A stretch of DNA of 64,000 nt from an uncultured Oscillospiraceae bacterium (GTDB lineage: Bacteria > Bacillota > Clostridia > Oscillospirales > Oscillospiraceae). Each line of letters starts with the position of its first letter. Position 1 is the first letter of the stretch. The stretch is from the NCBI GenBank assembly GCA_934565795.1, contig CAKTIM010000003.1, positions 62,001 through 126,000 on the forward strand, written 5' to 3'. Below, piece by piece: positions 17,489 to 25,415 of this stretch. The notes below the pieces were generated by a model that made no database searches, was not told the DNA's origin, and saw nothing but the letters and a program-made list of their open reading frames with translations. A program made the position numbers and the translations under genes.

Positions 17489-19647
17489 GCTGGCGCATTG
17501 AAAACGATCTGCTTTCCCCGGAATCCATCCCCGACAACGGAAACCGCCTGCTGGTGGGCAACGGCTGCCTGGGCATCCGGGGCACATTGGAGGAGGCGGG
17601 CAAGGAGCAGCTTGCCGCCGTCAACATCGCCGGAATCTACGACCGGGTGGGCGACGGCTGGCGGGAGCCGCTGAACGCTCCCAATCCCCTGTATACCCGG
17701 CTGCGGGTAAACGGGCGGCTGCTTTCGGCCCTGGACGGCTCCGCCAGCCACCACATTCAGAGCCTGGATTTCCGCCACGGCATTTATCAGCGGGATACCG
17801 TATGGAGCGCGGAGGGTGCTGCCGTCCGGCTCCAGGGCACCCATGCAGCCCACATGGGCCAGGAGCATCTGATCCTGGCCTCCTACACCGTGTCCACAGA
17901 TCGGGACGCCCAGGTGGAGATCATTGCAAAAATTGAAACGGATATCTGGGAAATCTACGGCCCTCATTATCTGGGCTTTGAGAATTCCGTCTCCGGCCAG
18001 ACGCTTCTGTGCACCGCACGGGTGCAGAATCACCGGGACACGGTGGCAGTGGGCCGGAAATGCCTGCTGTCGCTCCCGGCCCAGGTGCACTGGGAGGATG
18101 GGGCTCTGCACTTCTGCCTGAATTTGAAGGCCGGGCAATGCGTCACACTGAGCTCCGTATGCGCCGTATACACCACCCGGGACTGCTCTGACCCCGCCCA
18201 GGCGGTGCGCGAGGCGCTGGAAGGCGCAGACTACAACGGACTGCATGCCTCCCACTGCCAGAACTGGGAAAGAATCTGGGCCGTGGGCGCGATAGAGATC
18301 GAGGGGGACGACCAGGCTCAGGATGCCCTGAACTACTCGCTGTACCACCTGAATTCCATCGCCCCCCGCAGCGGCAGACCCCTGTCCATCCCGGCCCGTG
18401 GTCTTTCCGGCCAGACCTACAAGGGTGCGATCTTCTGGGACAGCGAGATGTTCATCCTGGATTATTTCCTCTACACCCAGCCGGAGGTGGCCCGCTCCAT
18501 GGTGCGCTACCGCATCGAGACGCTGCCCGGCGCGCTGGAAAAGGCGAAGCAATACGGCTGGCAGGGCGCGTTTTACGCCTGGGAAAGCCAGGAGGGGGGC
18601 TTTGACGCCTGCTCGGATTACAACGTCACCGACGTGTTCACCGGCCGCCCCATGCGCACCTTCTTCCGGGATAAGCAGTACCACATCTCCGCCGCCGTGG
18701 CCAGGGCAATCATGGTATATGTGCAGGTCACCCAGGATCATTCGATCCTCGCCCAGGGCGGCGCGGAGACGATTTTGGAGTGCGCCCGGTTCTATTATTC
18801 CCTGCTGCTGCGCCACCCCGACCGGGAGCGGTGGGAAATCCACGACGCCATCGGCCCGGACGAATACCACGAGCGGGTGAATAACAATGCCTACACCAAC
18901 CAGATGGCCCGCAAGACCATCCAATGGGCAGTAGAGGCCGCCGCGCTGCTGGAAGCCCGCGACCCGGAAGGCTACCGCGCCTTTGCGGAAAAGACCGGGG
19001 CGGAGGCGCTGCTGCCAAAGCTCACCCAGACGGCGCAGATGCTTTACGTTCCTCAGCCCAACGCCCAGGGCGTCATTGAACAGTTCGACGGCTATTTCGG
19101 CCTGGAGGATACCACTGTGGCCCAGGTGCGCAGCCGCCTGAAGGATCCCAGGGAATACTGGGGCGGCGCTTATGGCGTGGCCTCCCAGACCCAGGTCATC
19201 AAGCAGGCGGATGTGATCACCATGCTGGAGCTCTGCCACAAGGATTACCCGGTGGATACTCTCAAAGCCAATTGGAATTACTACTGCCCCCGCACGGAGC
19301 ACGGCTCCAGCCTCAGCGCCTGCATGTATGCCCTGGTGGCCTGCCGCTTCGGCGCGGCGGAGGAAGCATATCCCTTCTTCCTGAAATCCGCCCGCGCGGA
19401 TTGGGACGGCGGCGGAAAGCAATGGGCCGGACTTGTGTACATCGGCGGCACCCATCCGGCAGCCTCCGGCGGTGCCTGGAAGGTATTCGCTCAGGGCTTT
19501 GCCGGGCTGGAGGCGGAAAACGGCCAACTCACCGTCCATCCCCAGCTGCCCGAAAAATGGAACGCGATCCGCTTCCGCTGCCGCATGGGCGATCAGGTTT
19601 ATCAAATCACCGCAAACCATGAAAAAGGAGCCATAGAAACGCTATGA
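17485..19647 (+). CDS. Second GH65 disaccharide phosphorylase
   Basis: 720 residues, paralogue of the preceding gene but clearly different. Acid E460 in GPDEYH, followed by ERVNNNAYTN; phosphate loop HGSSLSACMY; barrel entry FWDSE. Its acceptor loop reads GAFYAWESQEGG, more like kojibiose/nigerose/trehalose-type phosphorylases than the first enzyme's ISGREC. ATGA overlap on both sides indicates translational coupling. Two different GH65 enzymes in one operon suggest two linkages of glucobiose, or an oligosaccharide and a disaccharide, are handled. Confidence 0.88.
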   Translation: MSWRIENDLLSPESIPDNGNRLLVGNGCLGIRGTLEEAGKEQLAAVNIAGIYDRVGDGWREPLNAPNPLYTRLRVNGRLLSALDGSASHHIQSLDFRHGIYQRDTVWSAEGAAVRLQGTHAAHMGQEHLILASYTVSTDRDAQVEIIAKIETDIWEIYGPHYLGFENSVSGQTLLCTARVQNHRDTVAVGRKCLLSLPAQVHWEDGALHFCLNLKAGQCVTLSSVCAVYTTRDCSDPAQAVREALEGADYNGLHASHCQNWERIWAVGAIEIEGDDQAQDALNYSLYHLNSIAPRSGRPLSIPARGLSGQTYKGAIFWDSEMFILDYFLYTQPEVARSMVRYRIETLPGALEKAKQYGWQGAFYAWESQEGGFDACSDYNVTDVFTGRPMRTFFRDKQYHISAAVARAIMVYVQVTQDHSILAQGGAETILECARFYYSLLLRHPDRERWEIHDAIGPDEYHERVNNNAYTNQMARKTIQWAVEAAALLEARDPEGYRAFAEKTGAEALLPKLTQTAQMLYVPQPNAQGVIEQFDGYFGLEDTTVAQVRSRLKDPREYWGGAYGVASQTQVIKQADVITMLELCHKDYPVDTLKANWNYYCPRTEHGSSLSACMYALVACRFGAAEEAYPFFLKSARADWDGGGKQWAGLVYIGGTHPAASGGAWKVFAQGFAGLEAENGQLTVHPQLPEKWNAIRFRCRMGDQVYQITANHEKGAIETL

Positions 19648-20285
19648 AAAAATACGAGGCCGTCATTTTTGACCTGGACGGCGTGATCTGCTTTACCGAC
19701 CACTATCATTATCTTGCCTGGAAGGCCCTGGCCGATTCCCTGGGCATTGATTTTGACGAGAGCAAAAACGATCGTCTGCGGGGCGTCTCCCGGATGGAGA
19801 GCCTGGAAATCGTCCTGGAGGGCTACCACGGCGCACCCCTCAGCCAGGCGGAAAAGGAGAAGCTGGCTGACCAGAAAAACACGCTGTACCGCCAGTCCCT
19901 GCAAACCATGAGCCAGAAGAATCTGTCGGACGAGGTGCGCGACACCCTGAACGCCCTGCGCGCCAAGGGACTGAAGCTGGCCATCGGCTCGTCCAGCAAG
20001 AATACCCCGCTGATTTTAGAGCGCATTGGTCTTTCCGGCTTCTTTGACGCCGTATCCGACGGCAACAACATCACCCGCTCCAAGCCCGACCCCCAGGTAT
20101 TCACCATGGCGGCGGAGATGCTCCGTTTGCCCGCCGAAAAATGCCTGGTGGTGGAGGATGCGCTGGCCGGCCTGCAGGCGGCAGCCGCCGGCGGCTTTGA
20201 CAGCGCCGGTCTTGGCCCCGCCTCCCAAAGCGGCCAGGCCACCTATTCCCTCCGCTCCTTCCGTGAGTTAATTGATATCGTCTGA
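19644..20285 (+). CDS. pgmB: Beta-phosphoglucomutase
   Basis: 213 residues, HAD superfamily with helical cap. DLDG with nucleophile D10 and acid/base D12, GSSSKN (motif II), TRSKPDP (motif III Lys) and VVEDALAG (motif IV). It turns beta-glucose 1-phosphate, the product of inverting GH65 phosphorylases, into glucose 6-phosphate. Start overlaps the GH65 stop (ATGA). Last gene of the operon, with a terminator 17 bases on. Confidence 0.95.
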   Translation: MKKYEAVIFDLDGVICFTDHYHYLAWKALADSLGIDFDESKNDRLRGVSRMESLEIVLEGYHGAPLSQAEKEKLADQKNTLYRQSLQTMSQKNLSDEVRDTLNALRAKGLKLAIGSSSKNTPLILERIGLSGFFDAVSDGNNITRSKPDPQVFTMAAEMLRLPAEKCLVVEDALAGLQAAAAGGFDSAGLGPASQSGQATYSLRSFRELIDIV

Positions 20286-20301
20286 CCCAAATAATCGGCA
20301 A

Positions 20302-20348
20302 AGCCGGGAGGAACCGCAGATGCAGCGGTTCCTCCCGGCTCTCTTTTT
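20302..20348 (+). terminator. Terminator of the ABC-GH65-pgmB operon
   Basis: A 16-bp perfect stem AGCCGGGAGGAACCGC/GCGGTTCCTCCCGGCT (20302-20317 with 20325-20340), 7-base loop, then CTCTTTTT. Confidence 0.9.
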
Positions 20349-20359
20349 ATTGTCTTTCC

Positions 20360-20500
20360 TTATTGCGCCTGCTGCACCCTGTACCTTGCGCATATCCGCC
20401 GATAGACGACCACAAGGAGCGGAAGCCCCGGCACGACGCTCAGCACCACCAGGATCAGGGCAAGGATGCTCCCTGCAAATGAGATGCCAAACCATTCCAT
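20360..20500 (-). CDS. 46-residue single-span membrane peptide behind the LacI regulator
   Basis: Short gene found by reading the minus strand: MEWFGISFAGSILALILVVL then a Pro-Gly turn, a second hydrophobic stretch and a basic end (YRRICARYRVQQAQ). The ATG is preceded by AGGTGAGGGG, a good ribosome site, and lies 13 bases behind the lacI-family stop, so it is likely cotranscribed. The shape (short hydrophobic helix, positive C terminus) is that of a small inner-membrane protein. No family recognised. Its stop lies just outside the operon terminator from the other strand. Confidence 0.6.
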   Translation of the reverse strand: MEWFGISFAGSILALILVVLSVVPGLPLLVVVYRRICARYRVQQAQ

Positions 20501-20513
20501 GCCCCTCACCTGC

Positions 20514-21542
20514 TCATATTTCCTTTGGGGGCGCGCCCACGCTGTCGCGCAGAACCAGGCGCACCGGCAGGGACTGATTGCGCTGTGTCACCGGCTCCCC
20601 CTCCAGCAGGCGAATCATGCACTCGGCGGCAATACGACCCTTCTGGGCGGCGTCCTGGTGGACGGTAGTCAGCATGGGCATGGTCATCCGTGCCCAGTTG
20701 ATATCATCGAAGCCGATCACGGAAATATCCCTGGGCACCATCCGCCCGGACTGCTGCAAGCCGGACATGATGCCCGCCGCCAGCATATCCGCCGTGGCAA
20801 ACACGGCGGTGATATCCCCCCGCTGCGCCAGCGCCGCGCCGAAGTCCATCATTTTACTGGTGGAGAATTCACACTCAAATACCAGGCTGGGGTCAAAGGA
20901 GATCTCATTCTGTGCCAGCGCCGCGCGGTAGCCCAGCAGGCGCTGCTCCACCACGCCCCCGGCCCTGACCGTCGGCCCTGCAAAGACGATGCGGCGGTGC
21001 CCCTGGTCGATCAGGTGCTGTGTGGCCAGCCGCGCCCCCTCGTAGTCCTCCAGGCCGATGTTTACCATCTCGCCCAGGTTGGAGACATAGCTGTCCGTGA
21101 GCACCACGGGAAGCTTCAACGACTGGAGGGTCTTATAAAACGGCTCATCCTCAAACAGGCCGGGCATGAACAGCCCCTCCACGTTCCAGTTGCGCAGGAA
21201 GGCGGTCAGGTCGTCCGGCTCAGAGATGGCGCGGATCATCAGGAAATACCCCCGCTCCCGCAGCGCCCGCTCCACCGCGCCGGTCAAATCCATGAAAAAG
21301 GGGTCGGACATGAATTTGGGCTGATCGCGGGATTCCAGATGGTTGATCAGCGCCACCACCTTGGAGGAGCGGGTCTTCATGGCTCTTGCGGACAGGTTGG
21401 GCACATAGCCGCGCTCGCGGATGATCTCGTTGATCAAATCGACGGTATAGCTGGAAACCTTATTGGTGCGCCCGTGGATGACATTACTGACTGTGGTTGC
21501 GCTGACCCCGGCCTCCCGGGCGATATCTTCAATCGTGATCAT
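20514..21542 (-). CDS. LacI-family transcriptional regulator of the sugar locus
   Basis: 342 residues from ATG 21542; a TTG at 21560 is possible but MITIEDIAREAGVS is the standard LacI N terminus. Helix-turn-helix AREAGVSATTVSNVIHG at about 7-23, hinge helix with the LSARAMKT segment, then a periplasmic-binding-like sugar domain (FDDINWARM near the end). Its own promoter carries a copy of the palindrome found before the ABC and glycosidase operons, so it most likely represses all three and itself. Effector unknown, presumably the imported glucoside or its phosphate. Confidence 0.92.
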   Translation of the reverse strand: MITIEDIAREAGVSATTVSNVIHGRTNKVSSYTVDLINEIIRERGYVPNLSARAMKTRSSKVVALINHLESRDQPKFMSDPFFMDLTGAVERALRERGYFLMIRAISEPDDLTAFLRNWNVEGLFMPGLFEDEPFYKTLQSLKLPVVLTDSYVSNLGEMVNIGLEDYEGARLATQHLIDQGHRRIVFAGPTVRAGGVVEQRLLGYRAALAQNEISFDPSLVFECEFSTSKMMDFGAALAQRGDITAVFATADMLAAGIMSGLQQSGRMVPRDISVIGFDDINWARMTMPMLTTVHQDAAQKGRIAAECMIRLLEGEPVTQRNQSLPVRLVLRDSVGAPPKEI

Positions 21543-21580
21543 CGTCAATTCCACATCCAATTCTTACGAACTTCCCTGTT

Positions 21581-21609
21581 ATTGTACGTTAAACCTTTTC
21601 GTTTGTCAA
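21581..21609 (-). promoter_or_regulatory. Promoter of the LacI-family gene with overlapping operator
   Basis: Minus strand TTGACA (21609-21604), 17-bp spacer, TACAAT (21586-21581). The operator half-site GTTTAACGTACAAT (21594-21581) covers the -10 and part of the spacer, which is the classic place for autorepression. Confidence 0.8.
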
Positions 21610-21634
21610 GAAATTCCAAACTATTGGCACATAT

Positions 21635-22324
21635 TCAGCGGTCGTCCGCAAAGGAATTCCGGCTCCCCAGATGAAACGGACAGACATCCCGGCACCGGTG
21701 GCAGCAGATGCGCCAATTCTTTGTCTGCTCGTCTTCTCCGAAGGCATAATTCCAGCAACCCTGCTGATCGATCTGCTCCCGCTCCAATGCGTTGATGGGG
21801 CAGGCCTCCACGCACAGCCCACACTGGTTGCAGATGGGTTCTTCAAGCGGGTCGGCATCCAGCGCCTCCCCACAGAGAATGGCACCCAGCCAGAGCATGC
21901 TGCCCAGCTCCCGGGTAATCAGCAGGGAATGCCGCCCAATGGTGCCCAGTCCGGCTGCCTGCGCGGCATGCTTCAGAGAAATGATGCTGCGGAAACGCCC
22001 GGTTCGCGGGTCAAAAATGGACTCATTGGCAGGCACCGGGGTGCAGAGAACGCCCCGCTTGTCCAGCTCTATGCATGCGTCCAGCGTGATGGCATCCATC
22101 TTTGCGGTGATAGAGTTGCGCACCCGGGTGTAGGGCACATGGGAAACACATTGCAGCGCCCCCACCGGGAACCGGCAGGCAAACGCGATTGCCGACCGGC
22201 AGGCGGGCATGACATCCCTTGGGTGGAACCCCTCTGGTGCATCCGCAAAACGCTCGATCCCCGCAATGCCGCACAGCTCTGCACCAAGAGCGTACAGCAG
22301 GGATTTTACCTCCCGGCCGGTCAT
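21635..22324 (-). CDS. Double 4Fe-4S protein, epoxyqueuosine reductase (QueG)-like
   Basis: 229 residues. Two cluster motifs: CNQCGLCVEACP and CCHRCRDVCP, in the order and spacing of the QueG/reductive-dehalogenase ferredoxin domain, with GLGTIGRHSLLI upstream as in QueG-like proteins. It is much shorter than QueG (about 310-380) and so is probably not the tRNA enzyme itself. Last cistron of the beta-helix glycosidase unit, coupled by ATGA to the discoidin gene; why a redox protein is there is unclear. Confidence 0.8.
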   Translation of the reverse strand: MTGREVKSLLYALGAELCGIAGIERFADAPEGFHPRDVMPACRSAIAFACRFPVGALQCVSHVPYTRVRNSITAKMDAITLDACIELDKRGVLCTPVPANESIFDPRTGRFRSIISLKHAAQAAGLGTIGRHSLLITRELGSMLWLGAILCGEALDADPLEEPICNQCGLCVEACPINALEREQIDQQGCWNYAFGEDEQTKNWRICCHRCRDVCPFHLGSRNSFADDR

Positions 22325-22950
22325 TCCGCCTTGTAGACCTCGATCTCCGCCGCCTGCCCGGCGTCGGCGCCGCTGTTGGCGGTGAACACGAAGCGGACAT
22401 AGCGGGCCTGGACGCTCTCGTCCAGGGGCAGGTAGCAGCGGTTATCCGTCATGGGGTCAAATTCCACGGTCTGGGTGGGAAGCAGGGTGGCAAATTCCTC
22501 GCCGTCGTCGCTTGTCTGTATTTCTACATCCTGGGTGCGGGCGTTCCAGATCTGCCGGGGATTCAGCAGAATGCCAAAGCCAGAAATCCTCTGCGGCTCC
22601 TCCAGGTCTACGGTGATGATGCTGGGGTAGCTGTTTTGCAGTCCCTCCCAATAGGTGAAGCGGTCGCCGTCCACGGCGTTGCGGCACTGGTAAATCTGGG
22701 TGCTGCCGTTCTGGGTCACCTTTTTGCCCAGGGCAAGATTTTCGCCGTAGTCAATGACCTCCGGCTCAGGCAGCGTCCACTCGGGGTGCACCTCAAAGTC
22801 CTCCTGCTCCGGGGCGGTGACCAAGGTCACGTTGGGGTTGACCACCTCACGGCTGGTTTTCTCCCGCAAAATGCGCACCGTCGCGGCGGAAGAAACGAGG
22901 ATCACCGCAATCAGGAAAACGATCCAGGCTGTTCTGGCAGATTTTTTCAT
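22321..22950 (-). CDS. Membrane-anchored F5/8 type C (discoidin) domain protein
   Basis: 209 residues: KKSARTAW then a membrane helix (about 9-28), a charged linker to residue 70, and one discoidin domain (LALGKKVTQNGS, AVDGDRFTYWEG, ITVDLEEPQRISGFGI, ending ARYVRFVFTAN), the carbohydrate-binding CBM32-like fold. Placed outside the cell but anchored. AAAGGAGG precedes the ATG. It likely holds a glycan near the cell surface for the beta-helix enzyme encoded 14 bases upstream. Confidence 0.85.
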   Translation of the reverse strand: MKKSARTAWIVFLIAVILVSSAATVRILREKTSREVVNPNVTLVTAPEQEDFEVHPEWTLPEPEVIDYGENLALGKKVTQNGSTQIYQCRNAVDGDRFTYWEGLQNSYPSIITVDLEEPQRISGFGILLNPRQIWNARTQDVEIQTSDDGEEFATLLPTQTVEFDPMTDNRCYLPLDESVQARYVRFVFTANSGADAGQAAEIEVYKAE

Positions 22951-22964
22951 GGAAAGGGCCTCCT

Positions 22965-24479
22965 TTATTCAAACACAATATTGTCGGTAAACCGGCTGAC
23001 GGCGGTATCCGGGTTGCCGGCATAATTCTCCTGGGTCACCTTTTTGCCCAGAATTTCCAGATTCCGAATGGTGATATCCCGGCACAGATGCTCCTCGTCA
23101 AAGCCCTGGATGCGGATGGGACAGAGGTTGCCCTCCTTGAAGTCGATGCCGTCGTCCCCACCCAGCACGGAAATGCCGTCAAAGAGAATATCGTGGACGG
23201 TGCCCCGCTTCTTGCTGGTTGACCAGCTGCTCTGAGCGACGGTAATGTCGATCAGCTGACAGTTCTTTCCCGCATCGCCCTTGCCCATGGAGGCGTCCTC
23301 CACGGTGATGTTCTGGAACACGATACCCGAAACCTCCGCGTCGTCGGCATTGTGAATGCTCATCACCGGCTTGTGGAAATTGTGCAGCACCGTGATATTG
23401 GAGAAGGTCACGTTCTGGATGGTGGGCTTTAATTTGCCGCCCTTGTTGGTCTCGTAGCCCACCTCCATGGACTGGGCCAGATCCGTCCAAAGCTGGCAGC
23501 CGTCAAAGCGGATATCCGCGCTGTCGCTGCCCTTGCGGTTGGAATAGTTCTTCACCACCAGGCTGTCGTCCCAGGTGCGCAGGAAGCTGTCCCGCACGGT
23601 GACATTCCGGCTGGACTGCACGGAAATGCCGTCGCCATTGGGCCGGGCGGAGATGATCTTGATGCCGCTGATCTCCACATTGTCGCAGCTGTACAGTTCC
23701 ACACACCAGGCGTTTGGATTCAGGATGGCAATACCGCTGACCGACACATTCTGGCTTTCCCGGAGACTGACGGGGATGTAGGCGGTCATTTTGTTCAGCA
23801 TCCAGCTCTTGTTGTCGGAGCCGTCAAAGAAGCCGTGGCCACGGACGGTGACATCATGCACCTTATTGCCGATCAGCGTTCCGCGGATCACCGCGCCGCC
23901 GGAAATATAGACGTCCATCCCGTCCTCAAGCACCATGGTATCCGCGATCCACGCGCCGGGGCCGATGTACTTCACCGTGTCAGTGCTTTCGGTGGGAGCA
24001 TCCTCGTCAATGGCGTTAGCAAAAATGTGCATTGCCTTGCTGGAGCTGCCCTGGTACTCCACGGTGTACACATCCGGCTGGCAGATGCGGAAGCGGATGG
24101 CGTTGCCCTCCACCTGCGGCTCGATCCCATAGGAGAGGGGACGCACCGTGACCTCGCCCGGCTCCTCCCCGGTGTTCAGGGCGATTTTCAGCTCCACTTC
24201 GCCGCCTGCAAAGTCAAAGGAGGCGACCTGCGCCGTGGAAAGAGGCGGATTATACCGGCTGTCCCAGGTGTGGGTATTGTTCACCGCCGTGTCGTAGACG
24301 AACAGCTCGTTTCCGTCCACCCACATGCTCGCCGTCTGAGAGGGCGCAATGGGCTTCGGCCCCTCGTAAAGCACCAGCTGGGCCAGCTGCCTTTGGGGAC
24401 AAAACAGCTCCGTCTCCCCCGCCAGCACCGCGACCGTCACGCTCACCACCGTCAGCACACCCAGTACCCACAGCAGCAC
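22965..24479 (-). CDS. Secreted beta-helix glycoside hydrolase, GH28/GH49-like
   Basis: 504 residues. The first start in frame is GTG 24479 with AGGATGAG upstream (about 12 bases, rather far). A hydrophobic N terminus (LLWVLGVLTVVSVTVAVLAG) acts as signal peptide or anchor. Residues about 80-150 form a beta-sandwich; the rest is a right-handed parallel beta-helix with many V/I-rich coils. Candidate catalytic acids are in RPNGDGISV and TWDDSLVVKN, comparable to NxD and DD of GH28; the N-terminal sandwich is more like GH49 dextranase/isopullulanase. The GHG of polygalacturonases is absent. With GH65 enzymes in the same regulon, an alpha-glucan or dextran-type substrate is plausible. Confidence 0.75.
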   Translation of the reverse strand: MLLWVLGVLTVVSVTVAVLAGETELFCPQRQLAQLVLYEGPKPIAPSQTASMWVDGNELFVYDTAVNNTHTWDSRYNPPLSTAQVASFDFAGGEVELKIALNTGEEPGEVTVRPLSYGIEPQVEGNAIRFRICQPDVYTVEYQGSSSKAMHIFANAIDEDAPTESTDTVKYIGPGAWIADTMVLEDGMDVYISGGAVIRGTLIGNKVHDVTVRGHGFFDGSDNKSWMLNKMTAYIPVSLRESQNVSVSGIAILNPNAWCVELYSCDNVEISGIKIISARPNGDGISVQSSRNVTVRDSFLRTWDDSLVVKNYSNRKGSDSADIRFDGCQLWTDLAQSMEVGYETNKGGKLKPTIQNVTFSNITVLHNFHKPVMSIHNADDAEVSGIVFQNITVEDASMGKGDAGKNCQLIDITVAQSSWSTSKKRGTVHDILFDGISVLGGDDGIDFKEGNLCPIRIQGFDEEHLCRDITIRNLEILGKKVTQENYAGNPDTAVSRFTDNIVFE

Positions 24480-24502
24480 AGATATCCATTTCTCATCCTT
24501 TG

Positions 24503-24516
24503 GTTTAACGTTAAAC
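24503..24516 (-). promoter_or_regulatory. LacI-type operator, perfect palindrome
   Basis: GTTTAACGTTAAAC, a perfect 14-bp palindrome in the leader of the beta-helix glycosidase gene, about 45 bases downstream of the -10 box. Confidence 0.8.
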
Positions 24517-24557
24517 TTCGTAAACCAAGCACCTCTCCCTTTTTATAAACTATCTAT

Positions 24558-24586
24558 ACTATACAATTTCCATGTCTGTTTGTCAA
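24558..24586 (-). promoter_or_regulatory. Promoter of the beta-helix glycosidase unit
   Basis: Minus strand TTGACA (24586-24581), 17-bp spacer, TATAGT (24563-24558). Confidence 0.85.
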
Positions 24587-24630
24587 GGAAGTTCTTGCCC
24601 ATCTTGAATATATCCTCCCAAATAAATAGA

Positions 24631-24676
24631 CTCCGCTGAATGTCCCCGCAAGAATGCGGGAGACGATTCAGCGGAG
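24631..24676 (-). terminator. Long hairpin behind the GNAT gene
   Basis: CTCCGCTGAAT pairs with ATTCAGCGGAG at the outside and CCCGCA with TGCGGG inside around an AGAA loop. On the minus strand TCTATTTATTT follows, a poor but usable T-rich tail. Confidence 0.6.
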
Positions 24677-24707
24677 CCATTCCCTGGGCCGGAATTGAGA
24701 AACAACC

Positions 24708-25166
24708 TTACGCTTTGGGTTCCTTCAAGGGCTTGAAAAGTCTGGCGCTCCAGAAATCCATGCCCAATTCGTCAATGTAAAAGTGGAGAATGGCTCTCCA
24801 ATTGCGGGTGGCTGTGGACAGAAGCACAAAGTCCGCCTCGCCGCGTACCGCGTCCTCCGCAAAGCGGAACAGCGCTCCCCCGATTCCCTTGGAGCGCATG
24901 GCGGGGACAATATAAATTTCCTCTACCTCAAAAAACGCAGTTCCCTCCGCCATGACGGTGGAGGACTTCTGCGCGCGGCACAGCTTGCCAAAGAGGTAGC
25001 CGACTGGCGTGTCGCCGTCCAGTGCAAGGAAAAACCGATTTCCCTCCAGGTCTGATTCTTCATTGGTATAGTAGCCCCGGCAGCTGTTTTCCGCCGCCCA
25101 ATCGGCGGACATTTTCAGCATAGTTTTTTGGATTTCCGTGGTCAAGTCAACCTCACGATAATTCAT
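24708..25166 (-). CDS. GNAT-family N-acetyltransferase
   Basis: 152 residues from ATG 25166 (AAAGGA upstream). The acetyl-CoA loop RSKGIGGAL follows the beta-4 strand VEEIYIVPAMR, and FYIDELGM closes the fold, as in GNAT motif A/B. Substrate unknown. Monocistronic; the leader contains a MITE-like repeat (25186-25350) ending 20 bases before the start. Confidence 0.85.
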   Translation of the reverse strand: MNYREVDLTTEIQKTMLKMSADWAAENSCRGYYTNEESDLEGNRFFLALDGDTPVGYLFGKLCRAQKSSTVMAEGTAFFEVEEIYIVPAMRSKGIGGALFRFAEDAVRGEADFVLLSTATRNWRAILHFYIDELGMDFWSARLFKPLKEPKA

Positions 25167-25185
25167 ATCTATCCTTTCTTCCAAT

Positions 25186-25350
25186 TAGGGCGTATCTGAA
25201 AATCGGAAATATGACCAGCAGCGAGAGATTTTCCACCTGATGAAGCCATTTTTTCGCGGGAATACTTTATGTATTGCAAGAAAAAATGGTGCACAGCAGG
25301 CGGAAAAGATCCGCTGCTTGGGCGTGTTGACGGTTTTCAGATAGGCCCTA
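25186..25350 (+). mobile_element. 165-bp imperfect palindrome, MITE-like (copy 3, variant ends)
   Basis: Ends are TAGGGC(G/C)TATCTGAAAA, not those of copies 1 and 2, but the interior keeps AGCGAGAGATTTT, the core GGAATACTTTATGTATT and GGAAAAGATCCGCTGCT in the same order. Arms CCATTTTTTCG/AAGAAAAAATGG pair across the core. It lies between the GNAT gene and the tuf terminator. Confidence 0.7.
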
Positions 25351-25370
25351 GGTCGCGGGTGCCTGTGCGG

Positions 25371-25402
25371 TAAAAAATCCCCCACTCCGGGGAGTGGGGG
25401 AT
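25371..25402 (-). terminator. Terminator of tuf and the str operon
   Basis: Stem ATCCCCCACTCC/GGAGTGGGGGAT (25377-25388 with 25391-25402), followed on the minus strand by a T6 run. Confidence 0.9.
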
Positions 25403-25415
25403 CAAGGCACATCAA

